Assembly (NCBI RefSeq): GCF_000497445.1
Contig: NZ_CM002285.1
Span: 1,679,589-1,724,255, forward strand
Source: Streptomyces roseochromogenus subsp. oscitans DS 12.976
GTDB lineage: Bacteria; Actinomycetota; Actinomycetes; Streptomycetales; Streptomycetaceae
Direction of reading: 5' to 3'
Length of the DNA: 44,667 nt
Shown in pieces: positions 22,156-31,258 of the stretch. The first letter of the stretch is position 1; every line of letters begins with the position of its first letter. Under the pieces are notes generated by a model, which made no database searches, had not been told where the DNA came from, and worked only from the letters and a program-made list of their open reading frames with translations. Position numbers and translations under genes: made by a program.

Positions 22156-24609
22156 TCATCCTCGTCCGGTGATGGCCTGTTCGAACCAGACGGTCTTGCG
22201 GTGCCCGGTGGCGCTTGCGCCCCATTCCCGGGCCAGCCGGCTGACCACGCGCAGGCCGCGGCCCGACTCGTCGTAGGGGCCGGCGCTCAGCATGGCGGGC
22301 AGGCCGGGTTCGTCGTCGGTGACCTCGAACAGCAGCGCGTCGGTGCGGACCACGCGCAGCCCGACCGGTTCGCTCACGGCGTGCCGTACGGCGTTGGTGA
22401 CGACCTCGCTGACCAGCAGTTCGGCGGTCTCCACGGCCTGCGGCAGACCCCACTGCAGGAGCCGCTCGCGGACCAGGCGGCGGGCGCGGGCGACCTCGTG
22501 GGGGCCGGCGTCGAGCCGCCATTCGGCGACGTGGTCGTCGGGGATGCCGTTGAGGCGGGCCATGAGCAGGGCGACGTCGTCCTTGCGGCCGCCGTGGGTG
22601 TTCAGGGCGCGGATGATGGTGTCGCAGGCGTCGTCCATGGAGGCGGCGGGGTGTGCGGCGGACTCGCAGAGCGCGGCGAGTCCCTCGCCGATGTCGGAGC
22701 CGCGCACCTCGACCAGGCCGTCGGTGCACAGCACCAGCCGGTCGCCGGGCGCGACCTTGATCCGGGTGGTCTCGAACGGGACGCCGCCGACGCCGATGGG
22801 GGCGCCGGTGGGAAGCTCCAGGAGTTCGCTGCTGCCGTCCTCGGCGCGGACCAGGACGGGCGGGATGTGTCCGGCGTTGGCGAGGTGCAGTTCGCCGCGG
22901 ATCGGGTCGTAGACGGCGTAAAGGCAGGTGGCGAGGTAGGTGTCGCCGAGCCGGCGCGCCAGGTCGTCGAGGTTGCGCAGCAGCTGGGCGGGCGGGGTCT
23001 CCATGGTGGCCATGGTCTGTACGGCTGTGCGCAACTGGCCCATCATCGCGGCTGAGTTGAGGCCGTGGCCCATGACGTCGCCGACCACGAGGGCGGTGCG
23101 CGAGCCGGGCAGTTTGACGGAGTCGAACCAGTCGCCGCCGATCCGGCCGAGCCGGGTGCCCGGCAGATAGCGGGTGGCGATGTCGCAGCCGGCCATCCGC
23201 GGGGTGACCTGCGGGAGCATGCTGTCCTGCAGGGTGTCGGCGACGTTCTCCTGGAAGGTGTACATGCGGGCGTTGTCGAGCACGAGGCCCGCGCGGGCGG
23301 CGAGTTCGGCGCCGGTGGTGCGGTCCATGTCGTCGAAGGCGGGGCGGTCCGGGCGGCGCATCAGCACCATGAAGCCGAGGACGACATTGCGGGCCTTGAG
23401 CGGGACGATCAGCAGCGAGCGGCCGCCGATGAGCGGCCTGAGGTCGCGCTTCTCGAACTCGCCGGAGATGCGCTCGCTGAGCTCCTCGGTGACCCGCGGG
23501 ATCAGCACCGGCTCACCGGTGACCATGCACTTGTAGAACGGCGTGTGCTCGGGAAACGCGAAGGCCTCGCCGACGGGCACGGTGTCGTCCCAGCGGCCCG
23601 GTTCGTCGTTGTGCTCGACCCACACCCGGAACATCACGGTGCTGGCGTCCGGCGGTCCGTCCGGGAAGCCCTCGCCGGCGAGGACTGCGGCGCGCAGATG
23701 GGTGCCGGCGAAGTCCGTGAACCGGGGTACGGCGGCGCTGGTGACCTCGCGGATGGTCGCACCGAGGTCGAGGGAGGAACCGATGCCGGAGCTGACCTCG
23801 TTGAGGAACTCCAGCCGCTCGCGCACCGCGGCGTACTCCAGGTCCTGCTCGGCACCGACCGGGACGAGCGGCGGTGCGGAGCGCTGCTGCGGTACGACGG
23901 GTTCGGCCGGCCTGCGGCCCGGGCGGCGGGGCACGCCCCAGTACGGGGTGACGGGTACCCGGTCGAACTGGCTGAACTCCAGGACCGGGTAGCCCAGTTC
24001 GAGCACTTGGGAGACGATGCGGCCGCTCGGGCCGGGGCCCATGTTGGGCAGGATCTCGGGCAGCCGCCGTTCCAGTTCGTCGGAGGCGGGCAGCTCGGTG
24101 TGGCGGGCGAAGCCGGGTGAGATGCGTTCGGCGGTCTCGTCGTCGTAGCCGCGTTCGTCGCGCAGCCGGGTGGCGTCGGCGGCGAGCACCAGGAGCCGGG
24201 ACGGGCCGGGACCGACCAGCGGGTAGGCCCACCAGAGCACGTCGAGCCGCTCGCCGTCGGATTCCCGGCCGTGCGGGACGAGGCGGGCGCGGCCGGCGGT
24301 GGCGTAGGCGGTGCGGCCGCCGAGCGAGGCTTCCAGGTCGGGGCCGAGTCCGTCGTACACCTCGTAGGCGTCCGGCATCGGATCACCGTGCGGGTCCTCG
24401 GGCAGGGCGCCGGAGACCGGCAGCAGATCGGCGGCGGCACGCCCGACGGCGTCCTCCCGGCTCGCGCCGAACAGGCGCCGTGCGCCGCTGCTCCAGTGGG
24501 ACACCCGGCCGTCGCGGTCGACGACGACCACGGCCAGCGGAATCCGGCCGGCCGCCGCACTGCCGTCGTCGCGCCCGGGAGGTGTGTCCCGCTCGCTGCC
24601 ACGGTCCAT
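22156..24609 (-). CDS. SpoIIE-type PP2C phosphatase with PAS, GAF and ATPase domains
   Basis: An 817-residue signalling protein. Domains in order: PAS (about 24-90, 'PLAVVVVDRDGRVSHWSSGARRLFG'), GAF (about 268-440), SpoIIE/PP2C phosphatase (about 470-685) and an RsbW-like HATPase_c domain (about 698-812). Metal-binding signatures of the phosphatase are 'GGDWFDSV' (491-498), 'GDVMGHG' (510-516), 'CTDGLVE' (628-634) and 'RKDDVALL' (675-682). The ATPase has the N-box 'LLVSEVVTNAVRHA' and a 'DESGRGLRVV' loop. Such proteins combine phosphatase and anti-sigma kinase modules in partner-switching control of sigma factors; actinobacteria have dozens. The cognate anti-anti-sigma factor is not in the window. 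The ATG at 24609 is preceded by a purine-rich GGGGAGAGAGGG. Confidence 0.88.
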   Translation of the reverse strand: MDRGSERDTPPGRDDGSAAAGRIPLAVVVVDRDGRVSHWSSGARRLFGASREDAVGRAAADLLPVSGALPEDPHGDPMPDAYEVYDGLGPDLEASLGGRTAYATAGRARLVPHGRESDGERLDVLWWAYPLVGPGPSRLLVLAADATRLRDERGYDDETAERISPGFARHTELPASDELERRLPEILPNMGPGPSGRIVSQVLELGYPVLEFSQFDRVPVTPYWGVPRRPGRRPAEPVVPQQRSAPPLVPVGAEQDLEYAAVRERLEFLNEVSSGIGSSLDLGATIREVTSAAVPRFTDFAGTHLRAAVLAGEGFPDGPPDASTVMFRVWVEHNDEPGRWDDTVPVGEAFAFPEHTPFYKCMVTGEPVLIPRVTEELSERISGEFEKRDLRPLIGGRSLLIVPLKARNVVLGFMVLMRRPDRPAFDDMDRTTGAELAARAGLVLDNARMYTFQENVADTLQDSMLPQVTPRMAGCDIATRYLPGTRLGRIGGDWFDSVKLPGSRTALVVGDVMGHGLNSAAMMGQLRTAVQTMATMETPPAQLLRNLDDLARRLGDTYLATCLYAVYDPIRGELHLANAGHIPPVLVRAEDGSSELLELPTGAPIGVGGVPFETTRIKVAPGDRLVLCTDGLVEVRGSDIGEGLAALCESAAHPAASMDDACDTIIRALNTHGGRKDDVALLMARLNGIPDDHVAEWRLDAGPHEVARARRLVRERLLQWGLPQAVETAELLVSEVVTNAVRHAVSEPVGLRVVRTDALLFEVTDDEPGLPAMLSAGPYDESGRGLRVVSRLAREWGASATGHRKTVWFEQAITGRG

Positions 24610-24775
24610 GGCCCAGGCCCTCTCTCCCCACGGCTGTACGCAAACGATCTGTGCCGCCCGCCAACTACGGTACGGCGATGGCCGGTCGCGATGTGTGGCA
24701 ATCCTGGAATTGGTTTCACCGGATCGCACCGGCGCGCAGCTCAGCGCCCCGCGCGCACCACCGCTCGGCGCTCTC

Positions 24776-27202
24776 TCAGTCCTCGTGGCCCAGTTGCAGG
24801 TCCCGTTCGGTACGGCCGCCGCCCGCGACCCGCAGCACGGTGGCGACCGGCGGGTAACCGGCGGCGATGACGGTGTACTCGCCGGAGGACAGGTCGACGA
24901 ACCGGAAGCTGCCGTCCGCTCCCGTGGTGAGGGTGTCGACGACATTGCCGGCGGCGTCGAGCAGCGTCACGCGCGCGTCCTCCACGGGCCGTCCGCCGCT
25001 CGCCCGGACGGTGCCCCGCAGCACGGCGCCGCCCGCGAGTTCGACGTTCTGCCTGCTCTCGCGGGCGGCCTGCACGGTGACCGGAAGGGCGGCCGGGCGG
25101 AAGGCGGGGGCGCTGGCGGCGAGGGTGTACTCGCCCGCGACCAGTTCCGTGATGGCGTAGCCGCCCTCACGGCCGCTGCGGGCGGTGGCGACGACCTCGC
25201 CGTGCACATTGGTGAGGGTGACGGTGGCGTCGCGCACGGGGCTGCCGTCGGCGGTCAGCACACTGCCGGCGAGGCGTCCGGCGCCGCCGAGGACGACGTC
25301 GAGCTCGACGGGCCGTTCGCCGACGGTGACGGAGACGGCCTGCGGCTGGTGGCCGCCGGCGGCGGCGATCAGCACGTACGACCCGGAGCCGGGCGTGCTG
25401 AGCGCGTACCGTCCGTCCTCGCCGCTCGCGCCCCGCCCGATCTGCTCCCCGGCGATGTCGATGAGGGTGAGCGCGGCGCGCGGCACCACGGTGCCGTCAG
25501 GGTGCTGCACCGTGCCGCAGACGGGGATTCCGGCGCCGTACGGCGAACGGGCCTGCGGGATCGGGGCGTTCACGTTCACGGCCTCGCGCTCGGGCTCGGT
25601 TTCGGTGGTGTGGTGGGACACCAGTGGTTTCTCCTTGAGGAAAAAGGCGATGAGCACGCCGAGGACGAGCACCGGGACGAGGTAGAGGAAGATCCGGGGC
25701 ATCGCGTCGGCGTAGGCGCGGATGTAGGCGTCGCGCGGGGCCGGCGGCAGCGCGTGGACCAGCTGCGGGGTGATGGACTCGGGGTCGGGCAGCCGGACGC
25801 CGGCGCGCGGCGGCAGTTCCCTGCGGAGGGCGTCGGTGAGCCGGTTCGCGAAGAGGGTGCCGAAGACCGCGGCGCCGACGCTGCCGCCGATCTGCCGGAA
25901 GTAGTTGTTGGCGCTGGTGGCGGTGCCCAGGTCGGCGGGGCGTACGGAGTTCTGCACGGCGAGGACGAGGACGGGCATCACCATGCCGATGCCGGCGCCG
26001 AGGACGGCCATCCAGATGCTGTAGTGCAGCCGGGGCGTGTCGGCTTCGAGGCGGGACAGCAGCCACATGCCGACGGCGGAGACGGCGCCGCCGAGCACGG
26101 GGTAGATCTTGTAGCGCCCGGTGTGGCTGATGAGCTGCCCGCCGATGATGGAGGCGCCGACGATCCCGGCCATCATGGGCAGCATCAGCAGCCCCGACTC
26201 GGTGGCGCTGGCCCCGTCGACCATCTGCAGGAAGGTCGGCAGATAGCTGGCGGCGCCGAACAGGGCGACGCCGATCACGAGGCCCACCAGTGCGCTGACG
26301 TTGAAGACGGAGTCGCGGAACAGCCGGAGCGGGATGAGGGGTTCGGCGGCGAAGCGCTCGGCGACGAGGAAGAGGACGACGGCGGCGAACGCGCCGGCGC
26401 CGAGGCCGTTGATCTGCCGCGAGCCCCAGGCGTACTCGGTGCCGCCCCAGCTGGTCAGCAGCACCAGACAGGTGGAGGCGGCGGCGAGCAGCAGCGCGCC
26501 GAGGAGGTCGAGGCGGCCGCGGGCAGCGGGCTTGGGGAGTTTCAGGACGAGGGTGACGACGGCGAGGGTGACCAGGCCGAAGGGGACGTTGATGTAGAAG
26601 CACCAGCGCCAGGAGAGGTGGTCGGTGAAATAGCCGCCGAGCAGGGGTCCGGCGACGGAGGCGAGACCGAAGGCGGCGCCGATCAGGCCCATGTAGCGGC
26701 CGCGTTCACGGGGCGGTACGACGTCGGCGATGATCGCCTGCACCCCGATCATGAGGCCGCCCGCGCCTACGCCCTGGAGCGCGCGGAAGGCGATCAGCTG
26801 GTCCATGGACTGGGCCCGGCCGGCGAGCGCGGAGCCGACGACGAAGACGGCGATGGCGAACTGGAAGACGCCCTTGCGGCCGAAGAGGTCGCCGAGCTTG
26901 CCGTACAGGGGCAGACCGATGGTGGAGGTGAGCAGATAGGCGGTGATCGCCCAGGACATCCGGTCCAGGCCATGCAGTTCGCCGACGATCTTCGGCAGCG
27001 CGGTCGCGACGATCATCTGGTCGAGTGCCGCGAGCAGCAGGGCGAGCATCAGCCCGAAGAACACCCACCGCACGCGCCGCGCGCCGAGTCGGGCGGCCGG
27101 TGCGGACGGGGGCGGTGCCGCGGCGGTGTCCTCGCGGGGGGCGTCCTCTTCCCCCGCCGGTGTGGTGACCGGCTCGTGTGTCACCAGAGTCGACCCGCCC
27201 AC
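24776..27202 (-). CDS. MFS exporter (DHA2-like, 14-TM) with three C-terminal carboxypeptidase-regulatory-like repeats
   Basis: An 808-residue protein. Residues ~45-560 are an MFS drug-efflux domain of the EmrB/QacA type: '[24 protein letters not shown]' (motif D1), '[13 protein letters not shown]' (motif A) and '[36 protein letters not shown]' (motif B to C). The last transmembrane segment is '[18 protein letters not shown]'. Then follow three ~80-residue carboxypeptidase-regulatory-like β-sandwich repeats, each with a 'G.V...DG.PV..A.VTL.D..G' start and 'DG.Y.....SGEYT(V/L)' end. With 14 helices the tail should face the cytoplasm. Cargo is unknown. GTG 27202 has AGGGGAG six bases upstream. 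Confidence 0.86.
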   Translation of the reverse strand: MGGSTLVTHEPVTTPAGEEDAPREDTAAAPPPSAPAARLGARRVRWVFFGLMLALLLAALDQMIVATALPKIVGELHGLDRMSWAITAYLLTSTIGLPLYGKLGDLFGRKGVFQFAIAVFVVGSALAGRAQSMDQLIAFRALQGVGAGGLMIGVQAIIADVVPPRERGRYMGLIGAAFGLASVAGPLLGGYFTDHLSWRWCFYINVPFGLVTLAVVTLVLKLPKPAARGRLDLLGALLLAAASTCLVLLTSWGGTEYAWGSRQINGLGAGAFAAVVLFLVAERFAAEPLIPLRLFRDSVFNVSALVGLVIGVALFGAASYLPTFLQMVDGASATESGLLMLPMMAGIVGASIIGGQLISHTGRYKIYPVLGGAVSAVGMWLLSRLEADTPRLHYSIWMAVLGAGIGMVMPVLVLAVQNSVRPADLGTATSANNYFRQIGGSVGAAVFGTLFANRLTDALRRELPPRAGVRLPDPESITPQLVHALPPAPRDAYIRAYADAMPRIFLYLVPVLVLGVLIAFFLKEKPLVSHHTTETEPEREAVNVNAPIPQARSPYGAGIPVCGTVQHPDGTVVPRAALTLIDIAGEQIGRGASGEDGRYALSTPGSGSYVLIAAAGGHQPQAVSVTVGERPVELDVVLGGAGRLAGSVLTADGSPVRDATVTLTNVHGEVVATARSGREGGYAITELVAGEYTLAASAPAFRPAALPVTVQAARESRQNVELAGGAVLRGTVRASGGRPVEDARVTLLDAAGNVVDTLTTGADGSFRFVDLSSGEYTVIAAGYPPVATVLRVAGGGRTERDLQLGHED

Positions 27203-27310
27203 GTACCGCTCCCCTCATCACACCTGTCACATGTCGCGCACAAGGCGTCAACTGCGAACAACTGCCGCGAGTTACGGCGGGGTTGGGGCGGAAAGGGGAG
27301 ATCCACTCGA

Positions 27311-27343
27311 ACCGGTGAAGGGGCGCAACACCCCTTCACCGGT
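27311..27343 (-). terminator. Strong hairpin terminator after the SRPBCC gene
   Basis: ACCGGTGAAGGGG (27311-27323) pairs perfectly with CCCCTTCACCGGT (27331-27343) across a seven-base loop. It begins 13 bases after the SRPBCC stop codon on the minus strand. There is no T-run. Confidence 0.75.
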
Positions 27344-27355
27344 GGGCGCTTGGGC

Positions 27356-27799
27356 CTACTTCTCGACCTGGGCGGCGAGGTTGGCGAGCACGGCGTCGTA
27401 GATCCGGCCGAGGCCCTTGGGCGCGAAGGTCCTCTCGAAGAAGCCGCCGATGCCGCCGGCGCCCTGCCAGGTGGTGGTGACCACGACCCGGGACCTCCCC
27501 TCGCCGGCGGGGGTGACGCGCCAGGTGGTGACCATGGAGGAGTTGCGGTCCTTCTCGACCAGCTCGCCGTCGGTGGGCTCGCTGACCTCCAGCAGGCAGT
27601 CGCGCACCCGCTTGCTGGTGGCCTGGAGCTTCCAGTGCACGAGGGTTCCCTCGCCGTCGCCGCCCTCGCGGACCTCGTACTCGCTGAAGTGCTCGGGCAG
27701 CAGCTTCTGCCGTGTGCCGCGGTAGTCGGCGAGGGCGTCGAACACCTTCTCCGCGTCCGCCGCGACGACCCGCTCCGTAGTGGCCTCGACCTGCGCCAT
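27356..27799 (-). CDS. SRPBCC family protein (START/Bet v1-like ligand-binding fold)
   Basis: A 147-residue protein. 'MAQVEATTERVVAADAEKVFDALADY' is the typical first strand and helix of polyketide cyclase/START-like SRPBCC domains. 'MVTTWRVTPAGEGRSRVVVTTTWQGAGG' gives the antiparallel strands, and the C-terminal 'FERTFAPKGLGRIYDAVLANLAAQVEK' the long helix that closes the pocket. The fold binds lipids or hydrophobic ligands; the ligand here is unknown. GGAGGAA precedes the ATG at 27799. It diverges from the radical SAM gene and shares the interval that holds a LexA-type box. Confidence 0.82.
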   Translation of the reverse strand: MAQVEATTERVVAADAEKVFDALADYRGTRQKLLPEHFSEYEVREGGDGEGTLVHWKLQATSKRVRDCLLEVSEPTDGELVEKDRNSSMVTTWRVTPAGEGRSRVVVTTTWQGAGGIGGFFERTFAPKGLGRIYDAVLANLAAQVEK

Positions 27800-27914
27800 T
27801 GCGTTCCTCCAGGACCGTGTTTCTCGGGGTTGGGGAAAGCCAACCACCCCGGTGCCCGGCCACCAAATCCGGGGTCGCCGTCAAGGGTCCTCACCAGGGC
27901 CCACACGATCATGG

Positions 27915-27926
27915 GAACAGATGTTC
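27915..27926. promoter_or_regulatory. LexA/SOS box
   Basis: GAAC-AGAT-GTTC matches the core GAAC-N4-GTTC of the actinobacterial/Bacillus LexA operator. It lies 34 bases before the radical SAM start and directly before TATTGT (27927-27932), a good TANNNT -10 on the plus strand. LexA bound here would block that promoter. Confidence 0.65.
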
Positions 27927-27932
27927 TATTGT
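27927..27932 (+). promoter_or_regulatory. -10 element of the radical SAM gene
   Basis: TATTGT abuts the LexA-type box and would place the transcript start about 20 bases before the ATG, leaving room for GAGGAGG. No clear -35 is visible. Confidence 0.4.
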
Positions 27933-27959
27933 GTGCCGCACTGCTACCGAGGAGGCGTC

Positions 27960-28994
27960 ATGCGCTGGGAGAACCTCACGGGCGAGGGCGAACACGGCCG
28001 GGCCGCCGACGCGGCGCTGTTCGGCGCGGACTCCGTGACCACGCGCACCTTCGACACGCCCGAGTTCCGCGGGATCACCTTCCACGAGGTCCGGGCGCGC
28101 TCGGTGCTCAACCGGGTGCCAGGCGCCTCGCGCATGCCGTTCGAGTGGACCGTGAATCCGTACCGTGGCTGCACGCACGCGTGCGTGTACTGCTTCGCCC
28201 GGAAGACGCACAGCTATCTGGACCTCGACACCGGCCTCGGCTTCGACACCCAGATCGTGGTCAAGGTGAACGCGCCCGAGGTGCTGCGCCGTCAGCTGGC
28301 CTCCCGCCGCTGGCAGGGCGAGCACGTGGCGATGGGCACGAACGTCGACTGCTATCAGCGCGCGGAGGGCCGCTACCAGCTGATGCCGGGCATCATCGCC
28401 GCCCTCACCGAGCACGCCAACCCGTTCTCGATCCTCACCAAGGGCACCCTGATCCTGCGCGACCTGGATCTGCTGGTCCGGGCGGCCCAGGTGACGGACG
28501 TGGGCATCTCGGTCTCCGTCGGCTTCCTCGACGCCGAGCTGTGGCGCACGGTGGAGCCGGGCACGCCCGCGCCCGAGCGCCGCCTGGACGTCGTACGCAC
28601 CCTCGGCGAGCACGGCCTCGGCTGCGGGGTGCTGATGGCGCCGGTCATCCCGTTCCTGAGCGACCATCCGGCCCAACTGCGGGCCACGGTACGGGCGATC
28701 GCGGCGGCCGGGGCCACCTCGGTGACCCCGCTCACCCTGCATCTGCGGCCCGGCGCGCGGGAGTGGTTCACGGCCTGGCTCGGCCGGCACCATCCGCACC
28801 TGGTGCGGCGCTACGAGCGGCTGTACGCGGAGGGTGCCTACGCGCCCAAGTGGTACCAGCGCCGGATCACCCGTCAGGTGCACGAGCTGGCCGAGGAGTA
28901 CGGCATCGGGCCCACGCGCGCGGGCCTGGCCCGCCGGATCAGCCCGGCCGAACCTCCCGCCGTCGCCGAACCGACCCAGCTCACCCTCATATGA
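27960..28994 (+). CDS. Rv2578c-family radical SAM protein (spore photoproduct lyase-like)
   Basis: A 344-residue radical SAM enzyme. 'NPYRGCTHACVYCFARKTHSYLDLDTG' has the C-x3-C-x2-C [4Fe-4S] motif. 'DTQIVVKVNAPEVLRRQLASRRW', 'GTNVDCYQRAEGRYQLMPGII' and 'PFSILTKGTLILRDLDLL' are typical of the Rv2578c/Spl-like group. The function of this group is not known; relatedness to spore photoproduct lyase suggests a DNA or nucleotide substrate. GAGGAGG precedes the ATG. A LexA-type box and a -10 lie just upstream. From memory, M. tuberculosis Rv2578c is also counted in the LexA regulon, which fits a DNA-damage role. The basic C-terminal region ends 'EPTQLTLI'. Confidence 0.87.
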   Translation: MRWENLTGEGEHGRAADAALFGADSVTTRTFDTPEFRGITFHEVRARSVLNRVPGASRMPFEWTVNPYRGCTHACVYCFARKTHSYLDLDTGLGFDTQIVVKVNAPEVLRRQLASRRWQGEHVAMGTNVDCYQRAEGRYQLMPGIIAALTEHANPFSILTKGTLILRDLDLLVRAAQVTDVGISVSVGFLDAELWRTVEPGTPAPERRLDVVRTLGEHGLGCGVLMAPVIPFLSDHPAQLRATVRAIAAAGATSVTPLTLHLRPGAREWFTAWLGRHHPHLVRRYERLYAEGAYAPKWYQRRITRQVHELAEEYGIGPTRAGLARRISPAEPPAVAEPTQLTLI

Positions 28995-29019
28995 GAGCGC
29001 CGCCCACCCGCGGCCGAGC

Positions 29020-29098
29020 GGCGTTCCCCCAACTGAAGAAGCGTTCCTTCAAGGCAGGGGCGTTCCCTCGGGAGAGGGGCGTTCGAGGGCTTCGGGCG
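29020..29098. repeat. Four GCGTTC-centred direct repeats, 19-20 bp apart
   Basis: GCGTTC occurs at 29021, 29041, 29060 and 29079; three copies continue as GCGTTCC. The spacing is close to two helical turns, so all copies face the same side of the DNA. It lies 110-190 bases upstream of the secreted aminopeptidase gene and could be a regulator's binding array. Confidence 0.55.
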
Positions 29099-29212
29099 GA
29101 CCAATCGGGTCAACTATGCCTATAAGACGTTCTTCAGTACGCCGATTCCGGGACGATGCGGCGAAAGACATGACCTTCACGGTCCGCCGAAACCTCCGTC
29201 CCGGGAGGACGA

Positions 29213-30775
29213 ATGAGAACACGCGCAGCCGTGCTGTGCGCATCCGCCGCAGTGCTGGCGGGCTCGGTCACGGCCCCGCCCGCCCAGGCGGCCCCGGCCG
29301 CTCCCGCCGCCCCGCTCGTCTGGAAGGCCTGTGGCTCCATCACCTATCCGACGCTCCAATGCGCGTCCCTGAAGGTGCCACTGGACCACGCCCACCCGTC
29401 GGGCCGGCAGATCACCCTCGCCCTCACCCGCGTCCCGCACACCGCGCAGACCTCCCAGGGCCCCCTCCTCGTCAACCCAGGTGGGCCCGGCGGCAGCGGC
29501 CTGACGCTCGCCGGATACGTCGCCTCGGCCCTGCCGAAGCCCGTCGCCGCGCAGTACGACGTCATCGGCTTCGACCCGCGCGGAGTCGGCCGGAGCAGCC
29601 CGGCCCTGGACTGCGCGCCCGGCCACTTCAAGACGGTGCGCCCGGACTCCGTGCCCGCCTCGGCCGTGCTGGAGCAGACCAACCTCGCGCGCGCGGCCTC
29701 CTTCGCCACCGCCTGTGGCCGCAAGTACGCCGACGTGCTGCCGTACATGGACACCGTCAGCGCCGTACGCGACATGGACGCCATCCGCCAGGCGCTCGGC
29801 GCGCCGCGCATCAGCTACTTCGGCTACTCCTACGGCACCTATCTCGGCGCGGTCTACGCGAAGCTCTACCCGCAGCGGGTCCGCCGTCTGGTGCTGGACT
29901 CGATCGTCGACCCGACCGGCGTCTGGTACAAGGACAACCTGGGCCAGGACTACGCCTTCAACAACCGCCACCGCGCCCTGATGGCGTGGATCGCGCGCAA
30001 CGACTCCACGTACCACCTCGGCAAGGACCCCGCGAAGATCGAGGCCGCGTGGTACGCGATGCGGGCGGCCCTGGCGAAGAAGCCGGCCGACGGCGCGGTG
30101 GGCGCCACCGAGTTGGAGGACACCTTCATCCCCGGCGGCTACTACGACGGCTACTGGCCCGATCTCGCCCAGGCGCTCGCGGCGTACGTGCGCGAGAAGA
30201 ACACCAAGCCGCTGATGGCGGCGTACGAGAAGTTCGGTGCCGTGGACGCCTCGGGCGACAACGGCTACAGCGTGTACGCGGCGGTGCAGTGCCGGGACAC
30301 CTCCTGGCCCACCAGCTGGAAGCGGTGGCGTACGGACACCTGGGCGGTGTACCGCAAGGCGCCCTTCATGGCCTGGAACAACGCCTGGTACAACGCGCCG
30401 TGCGCGTTCTGGCCGACCTCGAAGAGCGAGCCGGTGAGCATCGCCAACACCCAGCTGCCGCCGGCGCTGCTCTTCCAGGCGACGAACGACGCGGCCACGC
30501 CGTACCCCGGCGGCGTCACGGTCCACCGGCTGCTCGCCCGCTCCAGCCTGGTGGTCGAGGACGGCGGCGGCAACCACGGCATCACGCTGAGCGACAACAC
30601 CTGCCTGGACACCTATCTGGCCGCGTATCTGAACGACGGTACGGTTCCGCATGGCGCGGGCGTCGCCGACGCGGTCTGCAAGAAGTCGCCGGACCCGAAG
30701 CCGCGGGCCATGAAGGCCGCGTCGACCGCCTCCCGCGGCTCGACCCTGCACGACCTGCTGGGCTACCGCCGCTGA
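29213..30775 (+). CDS. Secreted α/β-hydrolase, tripeptidyl aminopeptidase family
   Basis: A 520-residue exported protease-like hydrolase. The N-terminus 'MRTRAAVLCASAAVLAGSVT' and 'APPAQAAPAA' is a signal peptide with an AQA-type cleavage site. The oxyanion region 'LLVNPGGPGGSGLTLA', nucleophile Ser in 'ISYFGYSYGTYLGAVYA', Asp in 'LLFQATNDAATPYPGG' and His in 'EDGGGNHGITL' form the triad of the TAP/SlpD/SlpE group (peptidase S33), which remove N-terminal tripeptides from proteins. The C-terminal 'TAP-like' domain contains paired Cys. The ATG at 29213 is preceded by GGGAGG. Probably involved in extracellular peptide processing. Confidence 0.87.
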   Translation: MRTRAAVLCASAAVLAGSVTAPPAQAAPAAPAAPLVWKACGSITYPTLQCASLKVPLDHAHPSGRQITLALTRVPHTAQTSQGPLLVNPGGPGGSGLTLAGYVASALPKPVAAQYDVIGFDPRGVGRSSPALDCAPGHFKTVRPDSVPASAVLEQTNLARAASFATACGRKYADVLPYMDTVSAVRDMDAIRQALGAPRISYFGYSYGTYLGAVYAKLYPQRVRRLVLDSIVDPTGVWYKDNLGQDYAFNNRHRALMAWIARNDSTYHLGKDPAKIEAAWYAMRAALAKKPADGAVGATELEDTFIPGGYYDGYWPDLAQALAAYVREKNTKPLMAAYEKFGAVDASGDNGYSVYAAVQCRDTSWPTSWKRWRTDTWAVYRKAPFMAWNNAWYNAPCAFWPTSKSEPVSIANTQLPPALLFQATNDAATPYPGGVTVHRLLARSSLVVEDGGGNHGITLSDNTCLDTYLAAYLNDGTVPHGAGVADAVCKKSPDPKPRAMKAASTASRGSTLHDLLGYRR

Positions 30776-30829
30776 GCAACCGCCCGGCCTGTCGGGGGCG
30801 TTGTCAGTGGGGTGGTCCACCATGGAGCC

Positions 30830-31258
30830 ATGAGCGATCAGCATGGAGCCCGCGGAGCCGTGAGTGAACCGACCCGGATCTCCGCCCCCGACGGCGTCGC
30901 CCCCGCCGCCCAGTACAGCCATGTCGTCTCGGCGACCGGCCGTTTCGTCGCCGTCTCCGGCCAGCTCGCCCTGGACGAGGACGGCGAACTGGTCGGGGCG
31001 GGCGACCCCGCGGCCCAGGCCCGCCAGGTCTTCGAGAACCTGAAGCGCTGCCTGGCCGCGGCCGGCGCCGGCTTCGAACACGTGGTGAAGCTGACCTACT
31101 TCGTCACCGACACGGCCCACCTCCCAGCCATCCGCGCGGCCCGCGCCGCCCACATACCCGACGACCGCCTCCCTGCGTCCTCCGCGGTCCAGGTGACGGC
31201 GCTGGTGGCCCCGGAGTTCCTGATGGAGATCGAGGCGCTGGCGGTGGTGGGCGAATAA
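30830..31258 (+). CDS. RidA family protein (enamine/imine deaminase)
   Basis: About 142 residues from ATG 30830 (or 132 from GTG 30860, which matches the usual start 'VSEPTRISAP' better). The RidA/YjgF fold is shown by 'YSHVVSATGRFVAVSGQLALDEDGELV', 'ARQVFENLKRCLAAAGAGFEHVVKLTYFVTD' and 'RLPASSAVQVTALVAPEFLMEIEALAVV'. These enzymes hydrolyse reactive enamines/imines made by PLP enzymes, though distant members lack this. The Arg that binds the substrate carboxylate in true RidA ('P.R.t') is not obvious here ('RLPASSAVQV'), so it may be another subfamily. Ribosome binding sites are poorly spaced for both starts. The 3' end is overlapped antisense by the membrane protein gene. Confidence 0.82.
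   Translation: MSDQHGARGAVSEPTRISAPDGVAPAAQYSHVVSATGRFVAVSGQLALDEDGELVGAGDPAAQARQVFENLKRCLAAAGAGFEHVVKLTYFVTDTAHLPAIRAARAAHIPDDRLPASSAVQVTALVAPEFLMEIEALAVVGE

Noticed and set aside
24584..29125. A 1513-codon open frame on the plus strand
   Set aside because: It is antisense to the SpoIIE phosphatase and MFS genes, which have clear domains. Its length comes from high GC depleting stop codons; its sequence is Gly/Asp/Val-rich with no family pattern.
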